From Coemansia sp. RSA 922 (taxonomy: Eukaryota; Kickxellomycota; Kickxellomycetes; Kickxellales; Kickxellaceae), in the NCBI GenBank assembly GCA_027577415.1, contig JANBQS010000922.1, positions 1 to 10,398 on the forward strand: 10,398 nt of DNA. The letters run 5' to 3'. Both the position numbers and the translations under genes were made by a program. Below, piece after piece: positions 1 to 7,729 of the stretch. The notes beneath the pieces were generated by a model that saw only the letters and a program-made list of their open reading frames with translations, ran no database searches and was not told the DNA's origin. How positions within the stretch are numbered: the stretch's first letter is position 1; every line of letters begins with the position of its first letter.

Positions 1-75
1 ATCCACGGCCGCCGTGTCACCATCCAGCCCAAGGACTTGCAGCTGGCCCGCCGTCTCCGCGGTGAGCGCTCTTAA
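1..75 (+). CDS. Histone H3, C-terminal 24 codons (5' part outside window)
   Basis: The frame starts in phase at base 1 and ends at TAA 73-75. It encodes IHGRRVTIQPKD followed by LQLARRLRGERS, which is the alpha-3 helix and C-terminus of histone H3. The core RVTIQPKD and ARRLRGER are diagnostic of the family. H3 pairs with H4 in the nucleosome core. Codons strongly favour C or G at the third position, as expected for a highly expressed gene. The gene enters from the left and converges on AOS1, with only 65 bp between the stop codons. No metazoan-type histone 3' stem-loop is seen after the stop, so the mRNA is presumably polyadenylated as in other fungi. An identical inverted copy closes the right end of the window. 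Confidence 0.96.
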   Translation: MHGRRVTIQPKDLQLARRLRGERS

Positions 76-77
76 GC
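1..77 (+). repeat. Left arm of a 77-bp perfect inverted repeat (histone H3 3' end)
   Basis: Bases 1-77 are the exact reverse complement of 10322-10398. Identity covers the H3 codons, the stop and two further bases, then breaks at base 78 (T here, C in the other copy read on the same strand). The repeat is explained by two histone H3 genes and not by a transposon: no transposase or target-site duplication is visible. Its exact length suggests an assembly-graph boundary. Confidence 0.9.
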
Positions 78-140
78 TCATTTTTTTACTCTCCGCTCAA
101 ATAACTGTGTAATAATATATTTTTGGATTAGTAACCCTCT

Positions 141-1076
141 TTAAAGCATGCATGTAATTCCCTCACTCACCAGACCGTCGTAGGTGAACCAGTTGTTTGC
201 TGGCATGTCCTTGAGTGTAATGATTTTCAGGACTTCTTGCGCCAACGTTCCACCAACGACTGCGGCGCTAGGCACAAACTCTGTGCCCCAGCTAGCCTGT
301 ACTCGCTCAAGAAGCTCGTCTCCGACAAAGCCCTGAGGCAGCTCACGTCGCTCCAGCGCATCTCTAATGAACTGACTCACTGCCAGTTCGCCTTCCGCCT
401 GAACCCGCTCATCCATGGTTGCCAACGCCTGACATACAAATACCAGCGGCGAGTACTTGCGCGCAAGCCGCTGTGCGTTGCCACCAGCTACTTTGACCTT
501 GACCGACTCCTCAAACGACTTATATGTAGCCACTTTGCTCGAGCGAACTACTTCCGACTCGCCCGTCTTTGCGTCCTTGGTTCGACCCTCCTCAATATAC
601 TCATGTGCATCCAAGCAGTCGACAAAAATGTAGCCAAACAACCCAAACGAGTCCGCCAAAATCGACTTTACTCCCTTCTGCCTCCACTCACCCGTCGTTT
701 GCTGCCCAATACTGACCACCAAGTCAACGCCCGCAACATCGTCCAGCGAAGAGATGGCTCTAATATCGACGAGCGGGTTGAGCACTGCAAGCCTTTCTGC
801 GAGCACTTTGTCCTTGGGCTGATCGATATGGCTCTCGTTAAAGTAATACTGTGTCTCTAGATCCAACTGGGTTATTGGTTGTGGATCGTAGATGGATAAG
901 CGGCCTACTCCTCCTAGTACGAGGTTTTTGCACGCTTCTAATGTGACAGTTTTGACGCCAATAAACAGAATAGAGCAGTTGCGTAGTCGGCTCTGCGCCT
1001 CCATGCCCCACAGTCTAATCTGTCGGTCATAAAGCGCCTCCTCTTCCTTGCTAATTACTCCGTTGTGCTGAGACAT
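141..1076 (-). CDS. AOS1: SUMO-activating enzyme subunit Aos1 (SAE1 homologue)
   Basis: This 311-residue protein is the smaller subunit of the heterodimeric SUMO E1. With Uba2 it adenylates SUMO in the nucleus before transfer to Ubc9. The family signature YDRQIRLWG lies at residues 16-24. A Rossmann-type ThiF/UBA fold follows, with the degenerate nucleotide loop usual in SAE1 (IGVKTVTLEA, about 39-48) and the KNLVLGGVG helix. The C-terminal AAVVGGTLAQEVLKIIT (271-287) and the NWFTYDG...GITCML end match SAE1 (NFFFFDG...GIVECL). No Uba2-type catalytic Cys domain is expected or seen. The open frame extends 16 codons upstream, but only from a TTG; ATG at 1076-1074 is the first AUG and fits the family N-terminus. 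A GTGAGT near the 3' end resembles a donor, but the protein reads through it in register with its homologues, so I treat the gene as intronless. It converges on histone H3. Confidence 0.95.
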   Translation of the reverse strand: MSQHNGVISKEEEALYDRQIRLWGMEAQSRLRNCSILFIGVKTVTLEACKNLVLGGVGRLSIYDPQPITQLDLETQYYFNESHIDQPKDKVLAERLAVLNPLVDIRAISSLDDVAGVDLVVSIGQQTTGEWRQKGVKSILADSFGLFGYIFVDCLDAHEYIEEGRTKDAKTGESEVVRSSKVATYKSFEESVKVKVAGGNAQRLARKYSPLVFVCQALATMDERVQAEGELAVSQFIRDALERRELPQGFVGDELLERVQASWGTEFVPSAAVVGGTLAQEVLKIITLKDMPANNWFTYDGLVSEGITCML

Positions 1077-1779
1077 TAGAATAAAATGGTATGCGAAATC
1101 AGTAAACAGCGTTGAGGAAAACAAGTTTAAGAAGCGAAATAGAACAAAAGTGGCGAGTGCTGATGTTAGTGGCCATTAAAGTAGTGTGTGACCGATTATC
1201 TGATTAATGGATCACGGTATGTATATGTTGGCTTGCGAGTGCTTATGTTCGCCAACCCCTGTCAGCGATACGCCGACATTGTATCAATAAAACGAATAGG
1301 TAAATGTGTAGCAAACCAGATGACATTGCCATTTATATTGTGTAAAAAAGGAGTTGGATACAGAGAAATAAACATTTATTTTACCAAACATTTATTCTAC
1401 ACAAGTTCTTGCTCTATTTGCAAAAAGTCGTGCCGACATCAAACAAAAGTGCTACATTGTCTCCTACTCACTGCCAATATTTCAATAAGCTATACAGGCT
1501 ACACGAATATCAACCAGTCTAGACTATTACCAAGCGACACGACACTGCAATTGCTTGCCGGAGCTTTTCTGCCAAGGCAAGTATTCTACTGCGCAAAATC
1601 GTGTCTCAATTAAAAACACATCGGCTCAGCTCGAGCCGAATTAAATCGAGCCGACTTGCTGATTATTGCAAAAGTGCAAGCGTACAAGGTCGCGGCTGGC
1701 AGCCAGGGCCAAAAAATGGGGTTCGATCTTGAATAGTCTCGTCGCAATTATATATATTTATTTGCTTACAGATACAGCC
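1077..1779. promoter_or_regulatory. Divergent AOS1 / RPL25 intergenic region
   Basis: This 703-bp AT-rich spacer lies between two divergent genes and should hold both promoters. A long plus-strand open frame (1188-1613) begins only with GTG and looks non-coding in composition. Visible elements are an 11-bp direct repeat AAACATTTATT at 1370-1380 and 1386-1396, a 10-bp palindrome AGTCTAGACT at 1516-1525, GCAATTGC at 1547-1554, the GAGCCGA cluster at 1621-1654, CTGGCAGCCAG near 1695, and a TATATATATTTA stretch about 20-30 bp before the RPL25 ATG. I see no RNA gene here. Confidence 0.6.
1621..1654. promoter_or_regulatory. GAGCCGA motif cluster upstream of RPL25
   Basis: TCGGCTC (1621-1627) is the inverse of GAGCCGA (1633-1639), and TCGAGCCGA occurs twice in direct orientation (1631-1639 and 1646-1654), a 15-bp step. 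The cluster lies about 125-160 bp upstream of the ribosomal-protein start codon. It looks like paired binding sites for a transcription factor, perhaps a ribosomal-protein regulator. I do not recognise the motif as a named factor site. Confidence 0.4.
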
Positions 1780-2615
1780 ATGTCGCCACAGAAAGGTGAG
1801 TGATGCGGAACGAATCCATCGACAAAAAAATACGAATCCATGGATGAACGAATCCATCGGGAGGCGAGGAACACGCGGATTGGATTCCATTTCGACACGA
1901 TGGATACGCGAACACCGTTTTCCAAATGGAATTCACAAAGCGTTGGAATTTGGAATTACCAGAATTCCAAAGAATTTCCATCGCTTGTGGACAATTCGAA
2001 TTACACAGTCGTTTTATACAAAACCACAGACCAAAACAACTCAATCGCCTTATTACCGGCATTATGCTTTATTTCCTTTTTACAAATGTGTAGCTTCCAC
2101 TAAGGCTCAGACTGCCCGCAAGGCCGCTCTGAAGGGTACTCAGGGCCAGAAGGTCAAGAAGGTGCGCACCACCTCTGCCTTCCGTCTGCCCAAGACTCTG
2201 CGCCTCGCCCGTGTCCCCAAGTACGTTCGCAAGGCCGCTCCCCGTTTCGCCACGCTCGACCAGTACAGCGTCCTGAAGCAGCCCCTTAACACCGAGACCG
2301 CCATGAAGAAGATCGAGGACGACAACACCCTCGTCTTCCTCGTTGACGTCCGCGCCAACAAGCACCAGATCAAGGATGCCGTTAAGAAGCTGTACGATGT
2401 TGATGCCGCCAAGATCAACACCCTTATCCGCCCCGATGGTATCAAGAAGGCCTACATCCGTCTGCCCGCTGACGTTGATGCCCTTGACGTTGCCAACAAG
2501 GTATGTACTATTATGATGCACGAATGTCAATGCTGTTTTTGTTTTATGCCTTTTTTACTAACTGCCACCCCTCTATGTTATTATTGCTTTTGCATTGTAG
2601 ATTGGTTTCATCTAA
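1780..2615 (+). CDS. RPL25: 60S ribosomal protein uL23 (L25/L23a), three exons
   Basis: Exons are 1780-1795, 2094-2500 and 2601-2615, giving 145 residues (yeast L25 has 142). uL23 binds 25S/28S rRNA near the peptide exit tunnel and forms part of the docking site for SRP and nascent-chain factors. Conserved blocks include [17 protein letters not shown], the [15 protein letters not shown] strand, KANKHQIK-type [16 protein letters not shown], and the diagnostic end [15 protein letters not shown], where the last four codons lie in exon 3. Exon 1 is tiny (MSPQK plus one base). Donor GTGAGT/acceptor TGTAG bound intron 1, and GTATGT/TGTAG bound intron 2. The lysine- and alanine-rich N-terminus is typical of the family. 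Codon use in exon 2 is strongly GC3-biased, like histone H3 and unlike the neighbours. Both splice junctions restore frame exactly, and retaining intron 1 would stop translation after MSPQKGE. Confidence 0.97.
1796..2093 (+). other. RPL25 intron 1 (298 bp) carrying an 11-bp repeat family
   Basis: The intron runs from GTGAGT to TGTAG and is three times longer than the other introns in the window. Near its 5' end it holds CGAATCCATCG at 1811-1821 and 1849-1859, the variant CGAATCCATGG at 1833-1843, and an inverted one-mismatch copy CGATGGATACG at 1898-1908. Later it has several GGAATT/GAATTCC runs. No TACTAAC-type branch site is evident near the acceptor; CTTAT about 40 bp upstream is a weak candidate. 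The intron is fully open in the frame of exon 2, but there is no reason to think it is translated. Confidence 0.85.
2501..2600 (+). other. RPL25 intron 2 (100 bp) with a perfect TACTAAC branch site
   Basis: The donor is GTATGT at 2501-2506, the branch site TACTAAC is at 2556-2562 after a T-run, and the acceptor is TTGTAG ending at 2600, 38 bp beyond the branch site. It interrupts the gene just before the final IGFI codons. These are textbook fungal splice signals and serve as the reference for judging the other introns here. Confidence 0.95.
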
Positions 2616-2734
2616 ACGGTTGTCGATTTTACTATAAAATTCCTCTTGTTTCGTTAATACCATTTCAGAAGTTGTGGATTCGACTGGCATATATTACTCT
2701 ACATGTAAAGGCTTGCTCTAAATATGTGTAAATT

Positions 2735-4597
2735 CTAGAGGCTGTCCTGACCCTTTGCGCGGCTAGATTCCATCTTTGCCGTGCGTGCGCCAAACTGAAT
2801 AGCTCGCTTAGCCAACATGCTTGCTTGCGTCAGGCCCAGTTGGTGAGCAAGCAAGCGTAGCAACAGCTTCTCGCCAATACCTCTTTGGTAACGCATATCC
2901 ATTTTGCGGTGGAGTGGCACTGCGGACAGATATCTGACCACATTGGCTGCCAAAAACGGGTATCGGGCTTCCTTGCTATTGTCCGAAACAATGCGATCAT
3001 CCCGACCAAGATTACGTGTGGCGATGCGTTGGACATCCAAACGGATCTCTTGGCCCAGATCCTGTGCGCCACCGCGATCCCAAGCCGACCGATGTCTCGA
3101 GTATCCACCAAGCTGCTCGTCCGCGCCCATCCCCAAGAGCAATACACGTGCCATGCCCCAGTACTCTTGGCGCTCAATCGACTCACCACTACGCGTCACC
3201 AAGCTGCCCTCACCACGACTAGCAAACCACAATGCCATGCCAATACTCATATCCATGACCGTCGCCGATGGCTCCAACAGCTGACGTATGTGTGCCTGGT
3301 ACTCCAGAACCAGGCTATAGGGTACATCGACCTCGACAAGTCGCCAGTCCCGCTGCGCGTCAATCTTGGTACATAGCTCTAGCCACCCGGATCTGCCTGT
3401 TTTGCGGTCCGGCACATCGTAGATGTTTTGCTTAGTGTTTTTGGCTTGACGAGGATTCTCAAACGCCACATTGAATAGCTCAACTGGCTCGCTGGAAGGA
3501 AGTATCCGGGCTAGCAAGGCTGCTACTGTTATGCAGTCTACACCGCCCGAAAACAGTATGCCTACGCGCGGTATACCTGCTCCTTGGTCGGGGATGCTCA
3601 TGACGCGGGCTCGGATAGATTCGCTTAGTGCTTGCTCGAGCCCGTCGACATAGGGCTGCCATTCACCGACGTGCTGAAATTGTGCAAGGTCTCCTAGTTG
3701 ATAGCATGTAGGATCCAAGGAGCCAGACTCGTCAGTGTTAGCGTCACTTGGCTCTAATGTCACCTGGCCAAATGGCAGTGTTAGACGACCACTATCCTCG
3801 TTCTCTCCGCTGTAGCTCCACTGGTACTCGACAAAGGATCCAAACGACTCTGCACTAGTTTCTAGTTCCAGATCCATGCAGTATATTCTTTGTGCTGGCA
3901 GCTCCAGCCACCCACCATTGCTGTTTATAGGCGAACTCAGCTCCCCGCCCTCCTCACCACCAGAGCTAGTAGCCGAGTTATCGGCGACAGAGGATATAAG
4001 CAAAGTATTTGGACTGCTCCTGTTAACCAGCAGTGAGCGGCGACCGAGGTAATCGCGAGCGAACCAGAGCTTTCTCTGCTGGCGATCAAAGTAGACAAAT
4101 GCATAGGGGCCCTCGATCTTGCTAAACGCGCGAATAATAAACTCGACCGGGTTATCGGCTTTCGTCTTCAGTATAAGGTCAAACAGTAGCGCGCCATCGT
4201 TGTCGCTACAGTCGACATCCAGGCCGTCAAATATCTCGCCGTTCCAGCAAAATATATCACCAGTCTCGTTGTCCACTATGGGCTGCTTCTGTGCGTGCGA
4301 GCCACGGAGATGAAGTACGTGCGCACCAAATTTCAGATTAATCTGTGCCTCGCCGTTTAAAAGCGTTGTACATATCTCGTCGTGAGCATCCGGTCCTAAA
4401 AAAAAATACATGATCAAATAGGAGCAGCAGCAGGCTTAATATCGATATATGCATTGATATGATATCGGTCATTTGGTATTGTGCAATTTTGTACCTCGAC
4501 GGCTGTTGGTTTGCGTCAGATTGCTCCAGATACTAGCACACGCGGCGTCCAGCGACTCTGTCTCTGCACGCTGTATCAGAATCTGTATCCCGCACAT
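2735..4597 (-). CDS. ASNSD1-type asparagine synthetase domain protein, two exons
   Basis: Exon 1 is 4597-4495 (34 codons plus one base) and exon 2 is 4395-2735; together they encode 587 residues (human ASNSD1 has about 640). Exon 1 supplies MCGIQILIQ, placing the class II amidotransferase Cys at position 2, and the join reads NSRR|GPDAHDE, matching the RGPN of ASNSD1. The N-terminal glutaminase-like domain shows HVLHLRG, FCWNGEIFDGL, IEGPYAFVYFD and the FARDYLGRRSLL motif. The synthetase-like domain shows the ATP pyrophosphatase loop LFSGGVDC (SGGVD at about 317-321), GADEQLGGYSRHR and the C-terminal LAKRAIQFGARTAKME. The GRRSLL and KRA-QFG-R-AKM blocks separate it from true asparagine synthetases (Asn1/AsnB), which use GxxxLY-type motifs. 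The molecular role of this family (yeast YML096W) is not established. The gene is convergent with RPL25, 119 bp between stops. Confidence 0.93.
4396..4494 (-). other. Intron of the ASNSD1 homologue (99 bp) with a weak GTACAA donor
   Basis: Read on the minus strand, the intron runs from GTACAA (4494 downward) to a T8-AG acceptor ending at 4396. The donor is far from the GTATGT/GTGAGT used elsewhere in the window, but the join is in frame and gives the family sequence on both sides, so I accept it. Without this splice the open frame lacks the MCGI start and begins inside the intron. Confidence 0.85.
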
Positions 4598-4810
4598 CTG
4601 TACTTTCTTTGCGCACTTTTCGTGGCCAGTAATTGAACGAAGAGAATAAATGAAACAGGTTCGATCTCCTCAAGCTTAAAATGCCAAGGTAAGCTCCTCG
4701 CATATGTAGCCTGCTAATTACGTATATGGGATGGGTCTATCAACCTAAGAGTTTGCAAAAAATATATATATATTTCCACTAGAAAGACACGAATAAAATG
4801 AAAGGATTGT
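4598..4810 (-). promoter_or_regulatory. ASNSD1-homologue upstream region / RTF1 3' region
   Basis: This 213-bp AT-rich spacer lies between two genes on the same (minus) strand and should hold the RTF1 polyadenylation signals and the ASNSD1-homologue promoter. A TATATATATA run lies near 4762-4773. No tRNA or conserved ORF is visible. Confidence 0.5.
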
Positions 4811-6448
4811 TCACAGTGTTAAAAAGCTCATGTCATATCCGCCGTTGGCAGCCATCATCTCTGTATACCCCGGCGTGACCTTTGAGCGAAGCGAAAGTTC
4901 CTGCTGCTTAATCTCAGGCACAAGGGCAAAGCTGTTGGACTTTCCAGAATCAGCCAGTTTCGCCGAGGCATTCAAGGAAGCCAGCGAGATAGTGCGGACG
5001 TTAGACCCGGGAGACAGAAGCTTGTTGCGCCTAATAGGAAGTTTTGCTTCACTACCGCCATAGCGAGTCGTAGATGGCGCTAGCAGCGGCTTGTGGCTGG
5101 TCGTAGTAGAGGATAGACCGCCTTGGGCGCCGTCGCTCTTGGCCGACAAGTTGGTTAGCTTTTCAAGCTCGGCAACTCGCGCGTCAATTTTCTTAATCTC
5201 CTCCCAGTCCTCGTCCTGAACGGCCTGTCGGCGACGCTGATTTAGCTTGGAGCGCTCCTGAGCTGGGTTTCCCGAAACGCCACCGTGTTGAATAATACGT
5301 AGTCGGTTACGCTCTAAAATCATTTGAGAGAGCTCGAGCTCTGACAAACTGTAGTTCTTCGCCTTTTCAATATCCTGCCGCTTCTTCTGCACGGCCTCGG
5401 TAGTAACGCGACTACGCACACGGTCTGCACGTAGGGCCGACGTCCAGTTGTTGAACTCCTCGGTCTTTATCAAGCTGTTTGATATGGTCTCCATCGAGTA
5501 GTCGTTTTCGGCCGCGCCGTATCTGAGGATAAGATACTTGTCGGTGAGAGTTTTGTTCAAGTGGTACGGCGGCTTATCCTTGCCCTCGCCCTGGACGACA
5601 TCGATGATTTGCATCATCTTGTATTGACTATACTCTGCCCCGCTACTGTCCCGGCTCAGCGTGACAATGCGGACAAAGCAGCCCACGATAGTCTCGGTAA
5701 AGAAGGGCTTGAGCAGCCACTGCTCTAGCTTGCTACGCGACAAGCATATGGTGTTGATATCGTCGAGCGAGGCCACGGATTTATCATCCTTGCCGCTCTC
5801 CTCGCCCTCATCACTAGGCGACGACGACCAGCGGTCGGGGCTGCCGTGACGACGGCGCTCGCGAGCACGCTTCAAGTCAGAGAACGCACCACTACCGCCA
5901 GCCGCTCGGCCCGACGAGCTGCGATTAACACGACGCGAGCGCGTAGACCTCGATGCGTTGTCAGGTCCTGATACGCGAGCGCCAGCCTTGAGCTTCATAC
6001 GAACCTCGCGCTGCTCGTTCAGCTGATCGCGGGCATCCTGACGCTCAGCCAGAATACGCTCACGCTCAACTTCGCTCATTGCCGCTAGCTGCATACGGTC
6101 CTTCTGGTCGCCCATTAGGTCCTCGCCCCACTGATCCAAGGGCTCATCCTCGCTATCGGCGTCGTTTTGTGCGCGGTTGGCTTGGTCATCACCAATATCG
6201 ATAATCTCATCGTCGTCACCGGTATCCATGTCCTCGCCCTCATCGTTTTCGGAGACAGAGTAGTCGTCGCGGCGTGAGCGCCGGCGCGGGCTACGGCTGT
6301 ACCGGCCATGGCGGCTCCGCTTGCTGCTGTGATGAATTTTGCTGCGACCTTCTCTGCGATTGCGCTCGGAGTTACGACCGGCATCTCTGTCGCTATCGAA
6401 AAGGTCCAGGATATCCTTTTCCAGTATGTCTTTATCTAGATTGCTCAT
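4811..6448 (-). CDS. RTF1: RNA polymerase-associated protein Rtf1 (Paf1 complex, Plus3 domain)
   Basis: This 545-residue protein (yeast Rtf1 is 558) belongs to the Paf1 elongation complex, which travels with RNA polymerase II and promotes Bre1-dependent H2B ubiquitination and thereby H3K4/K79 methylation. Residues 1-60 are charged, with an RS-like stretch (RSRHGRYSRSPRRRSRR). An acidic segment follows (about 64-104). The stretch from DEPLDQWGEDLMGD through MSEVERERILAER (about 100-145) fits the histone modification domain. The Plus3 domain, which binds Spt5, covers about 228-345 and shows LSRSKLEQWLLKPFF, the GCFVRI strand, YKMMQIIDV and EFNNWTSAL. A long basic/acidic helix (about 350-435) follows, probably coiled coil. 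The gene is intronless and starts at the first in-frame ATG. Codon use is mixed and GC-moderate, unlike the AT-rich genes upstream of it. Confidence 0.95.
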   Translation of the reverse strand: MSNLDKDILEKDILDLFDSDRDAGRNSERNRREGRSKIHHSSKRSRHGRYSRSPRRRSRRDDYSVSENDEGEDMDTGDDDEIIDIGDDQANRAQNDADSEDEPLDQWGEDLMGDQKDRMQLAAMSEVERERILAERQDARDQLNEQREVRMKLKAGARVSGPDNASRSTRSRRVNRSSSGRAAGGSGAFSDLKRARERRRHGSPDRWSSSPSDEGEESGKDDKSVASLDDINTICLSRSKLEQWLLKPFFTETIVGCFVRIVTLSRDSSGAEYSQYKMMQIIDVVQGEGKDKPPYHLNKTLTDKYLILRYGAAENDYSMETISNSLIKTEEFNNWTSALRADRVRSRVTTEAVQKKRQDIEKAKNYSLSELELSQMILERNRLRIIQHGGVSGNPAQERSKLNQRRRQAVQDEDWEEIKKIDARVAELEKLTNLSAKSDGAQGGLSSTTTSHKPLLAPSTTRYGGSEAKLPIRRNKLLSPGSNVRTISLASLNASAKLADSGKSNSFALVPEIKQQELSLRSKVTPGYTEMMAANGGYDMSFLTL

Positions 6449-6752
6449 TTTGGTATTTTTTTTGATTTAAGGAGAAATTATAGACAAAAAAGCAAATTGA
6501 CATTTACCAAAGGTAAAAATATCGTGGAAAATCCAGAAATCCCGACAACTTTTTTCTCGTGTGAACCAATTATGGACTGAGGGGTTATGATCTGGGATGG
6601 TATTGGTTCTTGGTTATTTATTTAATGTTTTGTATTGGCTTCAATATAAAAAACTATAGAAAGGTATCTGTAGGTAAAAAAACTATTGGATATAAGAGTC
6701 CTTACTAGATGATGAGGAGCTCAAATAACTACTCACTCTAATACTGGTCACG
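6449..6752 (-). promoter_or_regulatory. RTF1 promoter region with a cluster of four CCAAT boxes
   Basis: Three ATTGG (CCAAT on the RTF1 strand) occur at 6602-6606, 6634-6638 and 6685-6689, and one CCAAT on the plus strand at 6566-6570. All four lie within 125 bp and 118-241 bp upstream of the RTF1 ATG. Such boxes bind the HAP/NF-Y complex in fungi, and the spacing is plausible for a promoter. The T8 run just before the ATG is part of an AT-rich leader. The region also carries the 3' end of the small orphan gene. No other gene is seen. Confidence 0.4.
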
Positions 6753-7182
6753 TTACTTTTTGTAACAATAATCAGGCAAATATTCACTATTTAACAACTT
6801 GGCGATATCGTACCAATATAGTTTTCCACCTGGGTACTCCTTTAAATGCTCTGCTGCAGCTGTAAATATTTCAAACTCAGAAAACCTCTGTGGTAAGTTT
6901 ATCGTAAATCCTTCCACACTATTTCCATGAGCAAGCAAGAAATATGTTTTCTCTGTTACTTGGGGAAAGTCTTCTCCAGGAAGTTTTTTTGTTTTCAGGG
7001 TATAACGGAAAACAGTATTATCATAGGCTACCAAGACAGTCCTTTTTATTCGTTTCAGCACCTGTATAATTTGTTTTTATCTCATTCGCAGCATCGAAAA
7101 CATCAACCTCTGCTTTTGTGCTGTCAAACGGTATACAATACTTTATGTAACCATCGTTCAAGAGAAAAATTGCACATTTCAT
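6753..7182 (-). pseudogene. Unrecognised small gene interrupted by a one-base frameshift
   Basis: An ATG at 7182-7180 opens a frame beginning MKCAIFLLNDGYIKYC that reads protein-like for 36 codons to an A5 run (minus-strand 7078-7074), then reaches TGA at 7023-7021 after 53 codons in all. The frame shifted by +1 at the same place stays open for 106 codons to TAA at 6755-6753. Its product has QVLKRIKRTVLVAYDN at the start, then FLLAHGNSVEGF and LYWYDIAKLLN, and ends LPDYCYKK. Ignoring one A of the run would join the parts into a 142-residue protein whose helix runs smoothly across the joint. This could be a degraded gene, a sequencing indel or a programmed +1 shift. An intron was tested by eye (acceptor TATACAG), but no donor gives the right phase. 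I recognise no domain. Base composition is much more AT-rich than the neighbours. Confidence 0.45.
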
Positions 7183-7368
7183 GACTGCTAGGTTGTAATT
7201 AACTTGAATAAGAACAAGAAGGGTGAAGTGTGTTTAATATTCAAAAGAGATGTGGATGTGAGAGTGAAGAAGAGAAAAATGAAGAACAGCACTTGGAAAC
7301 ACCTTCCCCAACCATTCTATAGTGCTCGGAAACAGAAAAAGCAATCTCTTGCCTTTTGTCAATGCCTA

Positions 7369-7380
7369 AAGCAATTGCTT
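7369..7380. repeat. 12-bp perfect palindrome AAGCAATTGCTT
   Basis: The sequence is its own reverse complement. Its 8-bp core GCAATTGC (7371-7378) also occurs at 1547-1554 and 8290-8297, all outside recognised genes. It may be a dimeric transcription-factor site; the function is unknown. Confidence 0.4.
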
Positions 7381-7493
7381 CAAAGGGTCATGCTTTTCTT
7401 TAATACTCCCCACCATGGAGAAGCAAGGGCTTCTTCATCAAAGGCCGCAGCAAAAAGTGGACGACAAGTGGAAAAAATAATAAGAAATAGCAT
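7380..7493 (-). CDS. Possible 37-residue secreted peptide (doubtful)
   Basis: An ATG at 7493-7491 opens a 37-codon frame ending in TGA at 7382-7380, at the edge of the AAGCAATTGCTT palindrome. The N-terminus MLFLIIFSTCRPLFAAA resembles a signal peptide, with AAA as a possible cleavage site, and the tail contains FDEEALASPWWGVLKKS. It could equally be a chance ORF or an exon fragment. No homology is recognised and no splice donor was found that links it to the downstream orphan gene. Confidence 0.18.
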   Translation of the reverse strand: MLFLIIFSTCRPLFAAAFDEEALASPWWGVLKKSMTL

Positions 7494-7729
7494 TGCAATT
7501 TATTTTAAAATCCAAGGGGGGTTTCCATTCTCAAAGGCGCTTTGGCCAGCCAGAGAAGCTGTAGAAGCGACCTCGCAGTGTGTTGTTGAGTATGCCAACT
7601 ATTGTCTGAGCTGTAGCAGATGTTTATAGCATACAAGTGAGCTATGGAGTGCTTATTATTAGCATTAAGTTTGGTTTACTATTAAAATAATATCTATCAA
7701 CATGTTTATCAATTGTTGTCAGAGACCGC

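Larger units (their letters stand above)
7183..7729. other. AT-rich spacer: leader of the orphan gene and 3' region of a secreted-protein gene
   Basis: This 547-bp stretch separates two minus-strand genes. Read on the minus strand, it has a CTATAG sequence about 135 bp before the orphan ATG, followed by a CT-rich leader, which looks like a promoter. A 12-bp perfect palindrome AAGCAATTGCTT lies at 7369-7380. A plus-strand open frame (7204-7629) starts only at TTG and looks like low-complexity non-coding sequence. One tiny minus-strand ORF inside it is listed separately. Confidence 0.5.

Noticed and set aside
1188..1613. Plus-strand open frame of about 141 codons between AOS1 and RPL25
   Set aside because: It begins only at GTG, has no family resemblance and non-coding composition, and lies in a divergent promoter.
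1796..2093. Possible intronic snoRNA in RPL25 intron 1
   Set aside because: GTGATGC near the donor resembles a C box, but no D box (CTGA) or H/ACA pair is visible.
2069..2530. Minus-strand open frames of 153 and 101 codons opposite RPL25
   Set aside because: They are shadows of the GC3-biased uL23 coding exon on the other strand.
1796..2731. Long plus-strand frame covering intron 1 and RPL25 exons
   Set aside because: It is a read-through of intron 1, exon 2 and intron 2. The uL23 homology and the splice sites define the true exons.
4660..4680. GGTTCGATCTCC resembling a tRNA T-loop
   Set aside because: The flanking bases do not form a T-stem and no other tRNA arms are present.
4681..4800. 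Plus-strand ATGCCAAG|GTAAGC with a downstream CACTAG acceptor
   Set aside because: The splice would give only MPRKTRIK before a stop. It lies in a 213-bp spacer and matches no known micro-protein such as eL41.
7204..7629. Plus-strand open frame of 141 codons
   Set aside because: It starts only at TTG and overlaps the putative leader of the minus-strand orphan gene, with low-complexity lysine-rich sequence.
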